Positions 46,116-55,012 of a stretch of DNA of 64,000 bases are shown here, one piece after another. This DNA is from Streptomyces ossamyceticus. Its GTDB lineage: Bacteria; Actinomycetota; Actinomycetes; Streptomycetales; Streptomycetaceae. The stretch covers positions 1 through 64,000 of the forward strand of contig NZ_LIQX01000003.1 in the NCBI RefSeq assembly GCF_001418475.1, read 5' to 3'. Both the position numbers and the translations under genes were made by a program. The first letter of the stretch is position 1; each line of letters opens with the position of its first letter. The notes under the pieces are model-generated. The model saw nothing but the letters and a program-made list of their open reading frames with translations, had not been told where the DNA came from and did no database searches.

Positions 46116-46709
46116 TCATGCGTGCCGGTGACCCCGGTGGCCCCGGTGCGCGTCGAACGCGGCCCAGTCCCGTTCCCACCGCGCCCACCGGAGCCGGTCC
46201 AGCCGTACCCGGGCGGCCCACCGGAGCCCCCATATCAGGAGAGCCGCACCCATGGCGGCGGACGTACCGGTCACCACTCCTTGTGCCCTGGCTTGGGCGG
46301 GGGTGGGTGGCGCGGGGCGAACACGGTCGGACGCGTCGAGCCACACCGTCGTCCGCGAGCCGGCCTTGCGGTCCGCTGCCACCAGGGCCGTCCCGGTCCT
46401 GGAAGAGCCATCCGTCGTCCACCGCACGGTCGCACGGACGTGTTCGTCGTCCGCCGCGCCCGGGAACCGCGCCACGGTCGCCGCGGGGGCGGCCTCGACG
46501 AGTTTCGCGGTGACGCGACGCAGTCCTTGGGACTGCGTGAGCGCGGAACGCTCGGCGACGGCAGCCGCGGTCACACCCGCCGTCGGCGCGGCGAACAGCA
46601 CCGCCGCCACCGCAGCCAGGCCGACCCAGGCTTCGGCGACGTCCGAGCGGCGCTTGAGCGGGTTGCGCCGCCAGCGCCACAGCAACACCTCGCGGCACCG
46701 TTTCAGCAT
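46116..46709 (-). CDS. Rv1733c-family membrane protein
   Basis: This 197-residue protein begins LWRWRRNPLKRRSDVAEAWV and has two membrane helices (VGLAAVAAVLFAAPTAGVTA and the segment GTSAAMGAALLIWGLRWAAR) flanking an exported ~90-residue domain containing ATVRWTTDGSSRTGTALV. The layout and the RNPLKRRSD motif match Rv1733c, a DosR-regulon antigen of M. tuberculosis. The ATG at 46709 follows GGAGGG. An OsdR-type box lies 99 bp upstream. Its biochemical role is unknown in any species as far as I know. Confidence 0.85.
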   Translation of the reverse strand: MLKRCREVLLWRWRRNPLKRRSDVAEAWVGLAAVAAVLFAAPTAGVTAAAVAERSALTQSQGLRRVTAKLVEAAPAATVARFPGAADDEHVRATVRWTTDGSSRTGTALVAADRKAGSRTTVWLDASDRVRPAPPTPAQARAQGVVTGTSAAMGAALLIWGLRWAARVRLDRLRWARWERDWAAFDAHRGHRGHRHA

Positions 46710-46808
46710 GCGTGCATCCCTCCGTGCGCAACGGGCAAGAAGTCCATGAGCGGTACGGTGACGGATCCGCGAACCGTGGGCACAGAGGCCAATGGGCCGT
46801 CGCACCGG

Positions 46809-46822
46809 AGGCCGTTCGGCCC
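46809..46822. promoter_or_regulatory. OsdR/DevR-type box upstream of the Rv1733c-like gene
   Basis: AGGCCGTTCGGCCC lies 99 bp before the ATG at 46709 (minus strand). Confidence 0.5.
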
Positions 46823-47017
46823 CAAGAGAGGCAACGGCACACAGAGGAGCACGAGGCGCAGGACCCCAACGCGCCCTCACCCTCGACCGGTTGGCCCTCC
46901 TGGATACGTTCCCGCCGACTGAGCATGGAATCAGGTGCGGGCGTCGGCTTCGGGCGACTGCGAGGGGGCCTCCCGTCCCCCGACCGGGACGGCACTCCCA
47001 CCGTCGGTTCTTCCCTC

Positions 47018-47104
47018 GAAGACGGCGACCCGTTCGGCCGGGACCACGTTCGCGACCTTGATGGCCTTGTACGTGGTGACCCCGGCGCAGGTCAGGGGTG
47101 CCGC
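47018..47104 (-). pseudogene. Zn-alcohol dehydrogenase fragment, inverted half
   Basis: The minus-strand translation reads AAPLTCAGVTTYKAIKVANV then VPAERVAVF, the well-conserved entry to the cofactor domain of AdhP-type zinc alcohol dehydrogenases. It abuts, head to head, the plus-strand piece at 47096 that encodes the residues normally just before it. The nine bases 47096-47104 are shared by both pieces, so an inversion inside one gene is the simplest explanation. Confidence 0.75.
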
Positions 47105-47330
47105 TACTGTGTCTCCGGCTGGGAGACCCTCTGCCAGAGCCAGGTCAACTCCGGCTACTCGGCGGACGGTTGCTACGCCGAGTACGCCGTCGCCGACGCG
47201 GGCGCGGTCGTCCAGGCCGCGATGGCCGGCTTCGTGCTCGACGAGACCGCGCTGATCGTCGCCGGCATGCTCGTCAGCGCCTCGGGCGGCATCCTCACCA
47301 AGCCGATGGCCGACGTCGTTCACCCTGACG
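47096..47330 (+). pseudogene. Zn-alcohol dehydrogenase fragment, forward half, joined to a transhydrogenase-like piece
   Basis: GCRYCVSGWETLCQSQVNSG and YSADGCYAEYAVADAGAVV are the structural-zinc loop region of AdhP-type dehydrogenases (GxCxxCxxGxExxC). From about 47220 the frame continues into FVLDETALIVAGMLVSASGG and ILTKPMADVVH, which recalls a membrane helix of NAD(P) transhydrogenase beta (PntB), though this second match is weak. No start codon or full domain exists. The rest of 46710-47533 contains only regulatory-looking sequence. Confidence 0.68.
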
Positions 47331-47435
47331 CGGCTCTCCAGTGCGACAAGACCGCTTCGCCGCCGGTCACCACCGTGGCCAGGCTGATGACTGCCGGCCA
47401 CGCACCCCGAACCCACGCGCGGGGCCGCGCCTTTG

Positions 47436-47449
47436 GGGCCTATCGGCCC
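47436..47449. promoter_or_regulatory. OsdR/DevR-type box upstream of the acetyltransferase/acyl-CoA synthetase gene
   Basis: GGGCCTATCGGCCC ends 84 bp before the ATG at 47534. Confidence 0.55.
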
Positions 47450-47533
47450 TCCGGGCCGCCCCGGACAGCCCATGGGGTGGCCGTACGAACCGCTGGATGC
47501 TCGAAGGGCCACAACGCCTGGAGGAGATCCGCG

Positions 47534-50227
47534 ATGACGGACGACGCACACAGTGAGCCCCTGGTCCATGCCCTGCTCGCAGACGGCACCACGGTGTGCA
47601 TCCGCCCGGTGGCAGCGGGCGATCACGAGCAGGTGCAGGGGCTCTACGAGGAGATGTCGCCGGAGAATCTGAGGCTGAGGTTCTTCGCGGCGAGCCGGCG
47701 CTCGGCCGCGCTGGCCGCCGACAGGGCCTGCGCGTCGGTCCGCCCCGGGTATCGGGCGCTGTTGGCCGAGAAGCAGGGCCAGGTGATCGGCCTGGCCGAG
47801 TACGACACCGGAGGCGGCAAGGAGGAGGCCGAGATCTCCATCGCCGTCGCCGACGGACTGCACCACCGCGGCGTCGGCACCCTCCTCGTCGAGCACCTGG
47901 TCTCGGCCGCCCGGGCGGAGGGCATCACCACCTTCACAGCGGACGCCCTCAGTGAGAACCGCGAGGTGCTCCAGCTCTTCGCGGACCTCGGACTGCGCAC
48001 CTCCCGCCGCTTCGACGGCCCGGAGGTGCGCTGCACGATCGAGCTCGGTGAGGACGACACCTACCTGTCCGCCGTCGAGGCCCGTGGCCGGGCCGCCAAT
48101 GTGACCAGCCTGGAATCCCTGCTGCGGCCGGAGGCGATTGCTGTCGTGGGCGCGGGGCGAAAGGCGGGTTCGGTGGGCAGGGCCGTCCTGCACCACCTGC
48201 ACGCGGGCGGCTACACCGGGCGGCTCCTCGCGGTGAACCCCGCCGCGTCCTCGATCCTCGGCGTGCCCTCCTACCCGTCGGTCGCCGCCCTGCCCAGGAC
48301 CCCCGACCTCGTGGTCGTCGCCGTGCCCGCCGCCGCGGTCCCGGCCACCGCCGACGAGTGCGGCAAGGCCGGCGCGAAGGCCCTCCTCGTCCTCTCCGCC
48401 GGCCTCGACGGCACCCAGACGCGGGCCCTGATGTCGTCCTGCCGCACCTACGGCATGCGGCTCGTCGGCCCCAACTGCCTCGGCATCTCCAACACCGAGC
48501 CCGCCCTGCGCCTCGACGCCACCTTCGCCGCCGACCACCCCCGTGCCGGGACGGCGGGCGTCGCCGTGCAGTCCGGCGGCGTCGGTATCGCCCTGCTGGA
48601 CGGGCTGTCCCGGCTGGGCATCGGCGTCTCCTCCTTCGCCTCCCTCGGGGACAAGTACGACGTCAGCGGCAACGACATGCTCCAGTGGTGGGAGAGCGAC
48701 GGCCGCACCGACCTCGTGCTGCTGCACCTGGAGTCGTTCGGCAACCCGCGCGCGTTCTCCCGCACCGCCCGGCGCGTGACCCGCCGTATGCCGCTGCTCA
48801 CCGTGGACGCCGGCCGTACCGAGGCGGGTCGCCGCGCCGCCGCCTCGCACACCGCGGCCGCCGCCACCCCCACCATGACCCGCCGGGCACTGTTCACACA
48901 GGCAGGCATCACCGCCACCCAGTCGGTCGGCGAACTCCTCGAAACGGCCGCGCTGATGCACTCCCAGCCGCTGCCGGCGGGCACTCGCGTCGCGATCGTC
49001 ACCAATGCCGGCGGCGCGGGCGTCCTGACCGCCGACGCCTGCTCCGAGGCCGGACTGGCGCTCCCGCCGCTCACGCCCGAGCTGATCGACGCCCTGCTCG
49101 CCGTACTCCCTGACGGCGCGTCCGCCGGCAATCCGGTCGACGCCACCGCAGCCGTCACCGAAGACCAGCTCAGGGACTCCGTGGACCTCATCATCAGGCA
49201 CCCGGGCGTCGATGCCGTGCTGCTGGCCCTGGTGCCCACCGCGGTGGCCCGGGCGACCGGCGACGACCTCGTCCGCGCCCTCACAGACGCCCCGGCGCAC
49301 GGGGCCAAGCCCGTCATCACGGTACGGCTGGAACAGGACCTGCCGGTCAAGCTGCTGCCCGCCGTGGGCGGCGGCACCATCCCGTCGTACGCCGAACCCC
49401 AGGCCGCCGCACGGGCGCTGTCCCACGCCGCCCACCGCGCGGCCTGGTTGAGCCGTCCCGCCGGAACCGTCCCGCAGCTCGACGAGGTCGACACGGACCG
49501 CGCCCGCGAGGTCACCGATACCTATCTGACCGCGCACCCGGACGGCGGCTGGCTCGACCCGCGTACCTGTGCCGCGCTCCTCGCCTGCTATGGCATCCCC
49601 CAACTCCCGTGGGCCTGGGCCGAGACCGAGGACGAGGCCGTCCTCGCCGCCGAGCGGCTGCGTGGCCCCGACGGCCGGGTCGTGATGAAGGCCCACTGGC
49701 CGGGGCTGCTCCACAAGAGCGAGCAGCACGCCGTCCATCTCGACCTCCAGGGCGACGCCCAGGTCCGTGCCGCCTTCCGGGACTTCGAGACCCGCTTCGA
49801 CGGGCTGCTGACCGGAGTGGTCGTCCAGCCGCTCGCATCCCGCGGCACCGAGCTGCTCGCCGGAGTCGTCCAGGACGAGGTCTTCGGCCCGCTCGTCCTG
49901 TTCGGGCTCGGCGGCACCGCGACCGACATCCTGCGCGATCACGCCGCCAGGCTCGCCCCGCTCACCGACCACGACGTGCACGACCTGATCACCTCACCGC
50001 GCTGTGCTCCGCTCCTGTTCGGGGCGCGCGGCAGTGGACCGGTCGATCTCGCGGCGCTCGAACAGCTGCTGCTGCGTCTGTCCCGTATGGCGGCCGACCT
50101 TCCGCAGCTCGCCGAGGCCGACTTCAACCCCGTCCTCGCGAGCCCGGGCGGGGTCAGCGTGCTCGACGTGCGCGTACGTCTGCTGCCGCGCACGTCACAT
50201 GATCCGCATCTGCGCCGACTTCGCTGA
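47534..50227 (+). CDS. GNAT acetyltransferase fused to NDP-forming acyl-CoA synthetase (Pat-like)
   Basis: This is an 897-residue fusion. An N-terminal GNAT domain (~1-170) has the acetyl-CoA loop GLHHRGVGTLLVEHLV. A CoA-binding domain (~190-320, AIAVVGAGRKAGSVGRAV...VNP) follows, then succinyl-CoA-synthetase-like domains with His in VGPNCLGI and GGVGIALLDG. The C-terminal ATP-grasp part (~680-890) contains VVMKAHWPGLLHKSE. Such proteins acetylate lysines of metabolic enzymes; the synthetase part is often a regulatory relic. GGAGG precedes the ATG, and an OsdR-type box lies upstream. Confidence 0.87.
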   Translation: MTDDAHSEPLVHALLADGTTVCIRPVAAGDHEQVQGLYEEMSPENLRLRFFAASRRSAALAADRACASVRPGYRALLAEKQGQVIGLAEYDTGGGKEEAEISIAVADGLHHRGVGTLLVEHLVSAARAEGITTFTADALSENREVLQLFADLGLRTSRRFDGPEVRCTIELGEDDTYLSAVEARGRAANVTSLESLLRPEAIAVVGAGRKAGSVGRAVLHHLHAGGYTGRLLAVNPAASSILGVPSYPSVAALPRTPDLVVVAVPAAAVPATADECGKAGAKALLVLSAGLDGTQTRALMSSCRTYGMRLVGPNCLGISNTEPALRLDATFAADHPRAGTAGVAVQSGGVGIALLDGLSRLGIGVSSFASLGDKYDVSGNDMLQWWESDGRTDLVLLHLESFGNPRAFSRTARRVTRRMPLLTVDAGRTEAGRRAAASHTAAAATPTMTRRALFTQAGITATQSVGELLETAALMHSQPLPAGTRVAIVTNAGGAGVLTADACSEAGLALPPLTPELIDALLAVLPDGASAGNPVDATAAVTEDQLRDSVDLIIRHPGVDAVLLALVPTAVARATGDDLVRALTDAPAHGAKPVITVRLEQDLPVKLLPAVGGGTIPSYAEPQAAARALSHAAHRAAWLSRPAGTVPQLDEVDTDRAREVTDTYLTAHPDGGWLDPRTCAALLACYGIPQLPWAWAETEDEAVLAAERLRGPDGRVVMKAHWPGLLHKSEQHAVHLDLQGDAQVRAAFRDFETRFDGLLTGVVVQPLASRGTELLAGVVQDEVFGPLVLFGLGGTATDILRDHAARLAPLTDHDVHDLITSPRCAPLLFGARGSGPVDLAALEQLLLRLSRMAADLPQLAEADFNPVLASPGGVSVLDVRVRLLPRTSHDPHLRRLR

Positions 50228-50242
50228 GAAGGGAAGACGGAC

Positions 50243-50320
50243 GTCAAGCACAACAAGGTGGCGTCCGTGATGGCCATAGGGGTTGCCCGCGCCGAGTACC
50301 GCGACCCGTTCAAGGAAGCC
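50243..50320 (+). pseudogene. N-terminal remnant of a CBS-domain protein
   Basis: Twenty-six codons read VKHNKVASVMAIGVARAEYR then DPFKEA, matching the opening of two-CBS proteins such as the intact one at 55738 (KIGALMARDVVTAEYGTPFK). The start codon has become GTC, and similarity ends at 50320. The rest of the 329-bp gap 50228-50556 is empty except for the next gene's ribosome site. Confidence 0.65.
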
Positions 50321-50556
50321 TCACAGCCGAGGCCCTGCCGCCCCGGTCCGTGGACGGCGTGACGTCGTGCGACGCCGTGGTGGCAGGTGGCGGACGTACG
50401 GCCGCGCGCTGACAGAAGGACGCCAGGAGGCCTCGACCTGCGGAGCCGTTGGACCCGGCTTGATCCTGTACCGTCCCCTGCGGTGGGCCGTACCGTGGCA
50501 CATGAACGGACACGGTCGGTTGTCGACACGGTTGATGGGGACCTGGAGGATCAGGG

Positions 50557-52281
50557 GTGGGAAGTTCCGAGGAGCCTCGGGAGACCCGCGTACGGTTGCC
50601 CCAGCTGAGGCTGGACGAGCTGCTGGAGGAGCTTCAGGCCCGCCTGGACGCGGCCCGCGGCACCCGTGACCGCGTGCACAGCCTGCTGGAGGCGGTGCTC
50701 TCGGTCGGCCGGGAGCTGGACCTCGAACAGGCGCTGCGTAGCATCGTGGAGGCCGCGGCCGTGCTGGTGGACGCCGAGTACGCCGCCCTGGGTGTGATCG
50801 GTCCGGACGGCAAGCGGCTGTCGGACTTCCTCACGGTCGGCGTCAGCGACGAGCAGGTCGTACAGATCGGCAACTACCCGGAGGGCCACGGCATCCTCGG
50901 TGAACTCATCCGCCACCCGGAGCGGCTGCGGCTGACGAAGCTCTCCGAGCATCCCTCCTCGTACGGCTTCCCGCCCCACCACCCGCCGATGAACACCTTT
51001 CTGGGCGTTCCGATCCGGGTGCGCGACCAGGTCTTCGGCAACCTCTACCTGACCGAGAAGCGGGGCGGGGCGCAGTTCGACGACGACGACGAGTCGGTGC
51101 TCTCCACCCTGGCCGTGGCCGCCGGTGTGGCCATCGACAACGCCCGGCTGTATGAGGAGTCCAGGCTGCGCGAGCGGTGGCTGCAGGCCAGCGCGGAGAT
51201 CACACACAGCCTGATGTCCGGAAGCGAGCGCGGAGAGGTCCTCGCCCTCATCGCCGAACGGGCCCGGGAGATCACCGGCGCCGCCCTGGCCGTGGTCGCG
51301 TTGCCGATGCCGGACACGGACTCGCTGACGGTGGAGTTGGCCATCGGCCAGGAGGCGGAGGCACACCGCGGACTGGTGCTGCCCATGAACAGCAGCCTGA
51401 TCGGCCAGGCCTTCTCGGACGCCACTCCCGTCTCCAGCCCTGACATCTCCCAAGACGAGCGAGTTTCGACAAATCTCCGGCTTTTCACCGGCCTCGGTCC
51501 GGCCGTGGCCGTCCCCATCGGCTCGGGCGACGGGCTGCGAGGCGTCGTGCTGCTGGTCCGTGAGGCGGGCCGGAAGGTGTTCGCGGACCAGGAAACCGAA
51601 CCACTGCAAGGTTTCGGGGCACAGGCCGCGGTGGCGATGGAACTGGCCGAACGTCGCAGGGACGCAGAGCAGATCGCGATGCTCGAGGACCGCGACCGGA
51701 TCGCCCGGGACCTGCACGACCTGGCGATCCAGCGACTGTTCGCCACCGGTATGACGCTGCAGAGCGCCGGCCGCTTCATCGAGCACGCGGAGGCCTCGGA
51801 GCGCGTGGTGCGGGCGGTGGAGGACCTGGACGAGACCATCAAGATCATCAGGTCCACGATCTTCGGTCTGAGGACGCATGACGAAGCAGCCGGACCCGGC
51901 CTGAGGGCACGGGCGGTGCGCGTGGTCGGCGAGACCGCGCCGGTGATGGGATTCGCGCCGAGCCTGCGGATGGAGGGCCTGCTGGACACCCACGTGCCCA
52001 AGGAGATCGCCGACCACGTGGTGGCCGTCCTCTCCGAGGCCCTGACCAACGTCGCCCGGCACGCGCGGGCCAACCGCGCCGAGGTGGCGTTGGAGACCGA
52101 CGGGCGCGAAGTGCGGCTGGAGGTTTCCGACGACGGCGTGGGTATCCCGGCCGAGGGCCGACGCAGCGGCCTGAGCAACATGGCGGAACGTGCGCAGCAG
52201 TTGGGCGGGGACCTGAAGTGGACCAGCCCGGCCACCGGCGGCACCGTGCTGTGCTGGCGGGTGCCGGTGACGAACCGGTAG
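50557..52281 (+). CDS. osdK: GAF-GAF sensor histidine kinase, DevS/OsdK-type probable heme sensor
   Basis: This 574-residue cytosolic kinase has two GAF domains (~50-205 and ~220-370), a HisKA_3 helix with phospho-acceptor His387 (RDRIARDLHDLAIQRLF) and an HATPase domain (EALTNVARHARA, DDGVGIP, GLSNMAERA). In GAF1 the motif FPPHHPPMNTFLGVPIR places His142 at the heme ligand of DevS (His149). Tyr164 lies exactly 22 residues on, like DevS Tyr171, so oxygen/NO/CO sensing by heme is likely. It lacks an adjacent regulator; OsdR is 18 kb away. GTG start with AGGA. Confidence 0.87.
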   Translation: MGSSEEPRETRVRLPQLRLDELLEELQARLDAARGTRDRVHSLLEAVLSVGRELDLEQALRSIVEAAAVLVDAEYAALGVIGPDGKRLSDFLTVGVSDEQVVQIGNYPEGHGILGELIRHPERLRLTKLSEHPSSYGFPPHHPPMNTFLGVPIRVRDQVFGNLYLTEKRGGAQFDDDDESVLSTLAVAAGVAIDNARLYEESRLRERWLQASAEITHSLMSGSERGEVLALIAERAREITGAALAVVALPMPDTDSLTVELAIGQEAEAHRGLVLPMNSSLIGQAFSDATPVSSPDISQDERVSTNLRLFTGLGPAVAVPIGSGDGLRGVVLLVREAGRKVFADQETEPLQGFGAQAAVAMELAERRRDAEQIAMLEDRDRIARDLHDLAIQRLFATGMTLQSAGRFIEHAEASERVVRAVEDLDETIKIIRSTIFGLRTHDEAAGPGLRARAVRVVGETAPVMGFAPSLRMEGLLDTHVPKEIADHVVAVLSEALTNVARHARANRAEVALETDGREVRLEVSDDGVGIPAEGRRSGLSNMAERAQQLGGDLKWTSPATGGTVLCWRVPVTNR

Positions 52282-52514
52282 CTCTCACCGCCTGAGCGCG
52301 AACCCGACGGTCCTGCCCTCGCCGGTGGGGCGGCCTCCTCAGCTGTCGGGGCCGTTACTGCCGGGCACGGCGGTCATGCTCCTGTCGGTCTCGTGCCCGT
52401 CCGAACCCGGCCCTGAGGCTCCTCACGGCAGCCTGTGCCCGGGCGGGCGCGGGTCACCACGGGCCGTCCGGGCCTGACAGGGGGCGTCCGGCCCCATCGG
52501 TGGGCAGCGGGCCC

Positions 52515-53615
52515 TCAGCTCCCGTCGGCCGGCAGCCGCAGCTCTGTCCGGGCCGAGAAGAGGTGGACGTCCTCCGGACACACGGTGACCCGCAGCTGCT
52601 CCCCCTTGGCGTGAACCGGTCGCCCGGGGAGACGGACTACCACCGGGACGGCTTCCTGCCCGGCCTTGGCGGTCGCGTGGACGTAGGCGACGGCACCGGT
52701 GTCCTCGACCGCGTCGACCACGAGATCCAGTGCCGGAGTCTCCAGGTCCTCGGGCGAGAGGATCTCGAACTGCTCGGGCCGTACACCCAGCAGGATCTCC
52801 GTGGCGTCCGCCTCGCGGGCGGTCCGCGGCACCGGCACGGTCAGGCCGCCCAGCTCGGCTCCATCCGTGGTGAGGGGGAGTCGGAAGAGGTTCATCGCGG
52901 GTGAACCGATGAAACCGCCCACGAAGGCGTTGGCGGGGCGCTGGAAGACCTCCTTCGGCGTCCCCACCTGCTGCAGCACGCCGTCCTTCATGACCGCCAC
53001 GCGGTCGCCCATGGTCAGGGCCTCCACCTGGTCGTGGGTGACGTACACCGTCGTCGTGCCGAGTCGCCGTTGCAGCGAGGCGATCTGGGTCCGGGTCTGT
53101 ACGCGCAGCTTGGCGTCCAGGTTGGACAGCGGCTCGTCCATCAGGAACACCTGCGGCTCGCGGACGATGGCCCGCCCCATCGCGACCCTCTGGCGCTGGC
53201 CGCCGGAGAGCGACCTGGGCTTGCGGTCCAGATAGTCGCCGAGGCCGAGCGCGCCGGCAGCCTCCGTGACACGGCGATGGATGTCGTCCTTGTGCTTCTT
53301 GGCGATCTTCAGGGCGAAGCCCATGTTGTCCGCCGTCGTCATGTGCGGGTAGAGAGCGTAGTTCTGGAACACCATCGCGATGTCACGGTCCTTGGGCGGC
53401 AGGTGGGTCACGTCCCGGTCGCCGATGCGGATGGCACCGGAGTCGACGTCCTCCAGCCCGGCGAGCATGCGCAACGCTGTGGACTTCCCGCAGCCGGAGG
53501 GCCCCACCAGCACCATGAACTCGCCGTCGGCGATCTCCAGATCAAACGCGTCGACGGCCGGGTGGTCCATCCCCGGGAATCTCCGTGTGGCCTTGTCGAA
53601 GATGACGGTCGCCAT
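52515..53615 (-). CDS. Sugar-type ABC transporter ATPase (MsiK/UgpC-like)
   Basis: This 366-residue protein has a nucleotide-binding domain with VGPSGCGKSTALRMLAGLED, Q-loop VFQNYALYPHMT, signature LSGGQRQRVAMGRA, Walker B VFLMDEPLSNLDAKLR and H-loop VYVTHDQVEALTMGD. A C-terminal TOBE/regulatory domain carries ILLGVRPEQFEIL. This is the CUT1 type that serves sugar importers lacking their own ATPase, as MsiK does in Streptomyces. No permease is adjacent. The ATG at 53615 has GGGAGGGG. It is convergent with the kinase gene. Confidence 0.88.
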   Translation of the reverse strand: MATVIFDKATRRFPGMDHPAVDAFDLEIADGEFMVLVGPSGCGKSTALRMLAGLEDVDSGAIRIGDRDVTHLPPKDRDIAMVFQNYALYPHMTTADNMGFALKIAKKHKDDIHRRVTEAAGALGLGDYLDRKPRSLSGGQRQRVAMGRAIVREPQVFLMDEPLSNLDAKLRVQTRTQIASLQRRLGTTTVYVTHDQVEALTMGDRVAVMKDGVLQQVGTPKEVFQRPANAFVGGFIGSPAMNLFRLPLTTDGAELGGLTVPVPRTAREADATEILLGVRPEQFEILSPEDLETPALDLVVDAVEDTGAVAYVHATAKAGQEAVPVVVRLPGRPVHAKGEQLRVTVCPEDVHLFSARTELRLPADGS

Positions 53616-53735
53616 GTTCTCTCCCCTCCCCGATGCTCCCTTTGCGTGCCCAGACTGCGCCCGGGCGCAGGGCGGGTGACAGGTCCTCCAGGTCCTTGCC
53701 CCACAGACCGAGCGCCCCCGCGGCAAAGACCGTGC

Positions 53736-53752
53736 GGCCCCGTAGCGGGGCC
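53736..53752. terminator. Small GC hairpin upstream of the ATPase gene
   Basis: GGCCCCG (53736-53742) pairs with CGGGGCC (53746-53752) over a TAG loop and is followed by TCTTGA. It lies in the otherwise empty 380-bp gap 53616-53995. Its role is unclear: terminator or leader hairpin. Confidence 0.35.
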
Positions 53753-53995
53753 TCTTGACCCATGGCATGGCGGGCTGCCGTGTCCCCGCAGGCTGGAGGC
53801 ACGACCAGGGGAGGGACGGAAAGCATCCCTGAGCCGTTCCTCCACACCGTGGACAGGCCGGACCAGACCGTGCCGGCCCACGCAAGGGCCGTTCCAGGCC
53901 TCTGTTTCGGACCGGACGGCTCATGTGCCTTCATCCATAGGGGAGTTGGCTGGGAGTAAGGAGAAGCACGCCGACACGAAGGGGGAGTGAGGGCA

Positions 53996-54196
53996 GTGGG
54001 TACGAGTCTCACGCCGGAGTTCTGGGAGCGGTTTGCGGTTCTGCTGGTCGTCGCGACAGCCATGACGACGGTTCTCACGGCGAGCCTTGATGCGCTCGCC
54101 GTCCGCCTGCTGCGCCGTCGTGCGCACCGGCCGCCGTCGGCCTGCGCACCGCGCCGACCTGAGCCGACCGACCGACGCACGTCAGTCCACAGTTGA
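53996..54196 (+). CDS. Small single-helix membrane protein (hypothetical)
   Basis: This 66-residue frame has one strong membrane helix (FAVLLVVATAMTTVLTASLD, just after LTPEFWER) and a basic, Arg/Pro-rich tail (LLRRRAHRPPS). A GTG at 53996 has GGGGGAG eight bases upstream; another GTG at 53987 is possible but too close to the site. The composition supports a real short gene, but no family was recognised. Confidence 0.45.
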   Translation: MGTSLTPEFWERFAVLLVVATAMTTVLTASLDALAVRLLRRRAHRPPSACAPRRPEPTDRRTSVHS

Positions 54197-54332
54197 GGAC
54201 TCCGGCACCACAGGCGCAGTGGCGTACGACGTGATCGACAAGGCGAGGGCACGGCAGTGCTGCGGTGCGCTCCCTCAACCGCTTTGCCGCGCCCATCGAG
54301 TCCATCCCACCGCTTCTGCCACGAAGCAGCCA

Positions 54333-54346
54333 GGGCCGGTCGGCCG
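54333..54346. promoter_or_regulatory. OsdR/DevR-like palindrome before the broken beta-CASP gene
   Basis: GGGCCGGTCGGCCG lies only 21 bp before the ATG at 54368, closer than elsewhere, so its function is doubtful. Confidence 0.35.
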
Positions 54347-54367
54347 CACCCGGAGGAGACCCGCGTC

Positions 54368-54939
54368 ATGACCACTGAGGCACTGCATCCCTCGTCTTCC
54401 CGGCCCGCGCTGCTGACGTTCGCGGGCGGTGTCGGGACGGTCACCGGCAGCAAGTTCCTCGTGGAGAGCGACCACGCACGTGTCCTGATCGACTGCGGGC
54501 TCTTCCAGGGCCTCGCCGATCTGCGCAGGCGCAACTGGCGAGGCCTGCCCTGCGACGCCGCGGACATCGAGGCGGTGGTGGTCACCCACGCTCACCTGGA
54601 CCACTGCGGATACCTGCCCCGGCTGGTGCGGGCGGCACACGACGACGGCGTTGCGCACAGGGCACCCGCGCCCGTGACCTGGTCGACGGTGTCAGGGCGC
54701 TGAAGATGTTCGGCGAGTACGTCCCGGTGCGCGCCACCGTCGCCGACGTACCGCACTTCTCGGCCCACGCCGACGCCGCTCAGATCATCGACTGGCTGCG
54801 CGGCGCCGAAGCCCCGCAGGCGACGTACCTGGTGCACGGAGAGCCCGACGCGGCCGAGGCGCTGCGCGACCGTATCGACCGGACACTGGGCTGGACCGCC
54901 GTCGTGCCGCGTTCCGGGGAGCGGGTCCTCGTCCGGTGA
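54368..54939 (+). pseudogene. MBL-fold beta-CASP RNase-like gene with its centre deleted
   Basis: The N-terminus ([49 protein letters not shown] with the metal motif HxHxDH) is intact to about 54640. Then ~270 codons are absent and the frame changes. The C-terminus follows ([54 protein letters not shown]) to the stop at 54937-54939. The deletion removes most of the beta-CASP domain. Full-length relatives (~450 residues) are common in such islands. Confidence 0.85.
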
Positions 54940-55012
54940 GGTATGGCTGCCTCCATTCGTTCGCCCGCTCACCACGGGGTGTTGCGGATCTGCCAGGAGC
55001 CGGGCAGGGATG

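Noticed and set aside
46712-47533. N-terminal extension of the GNAT/acyl-CoA synthetase by 274 codons
   Set aside because: The upstream frame runs through a rearranged dehydrogenase remnant and an OsdR-type box; the ATG at 47534 with GGAGG gives the family N-terminus.
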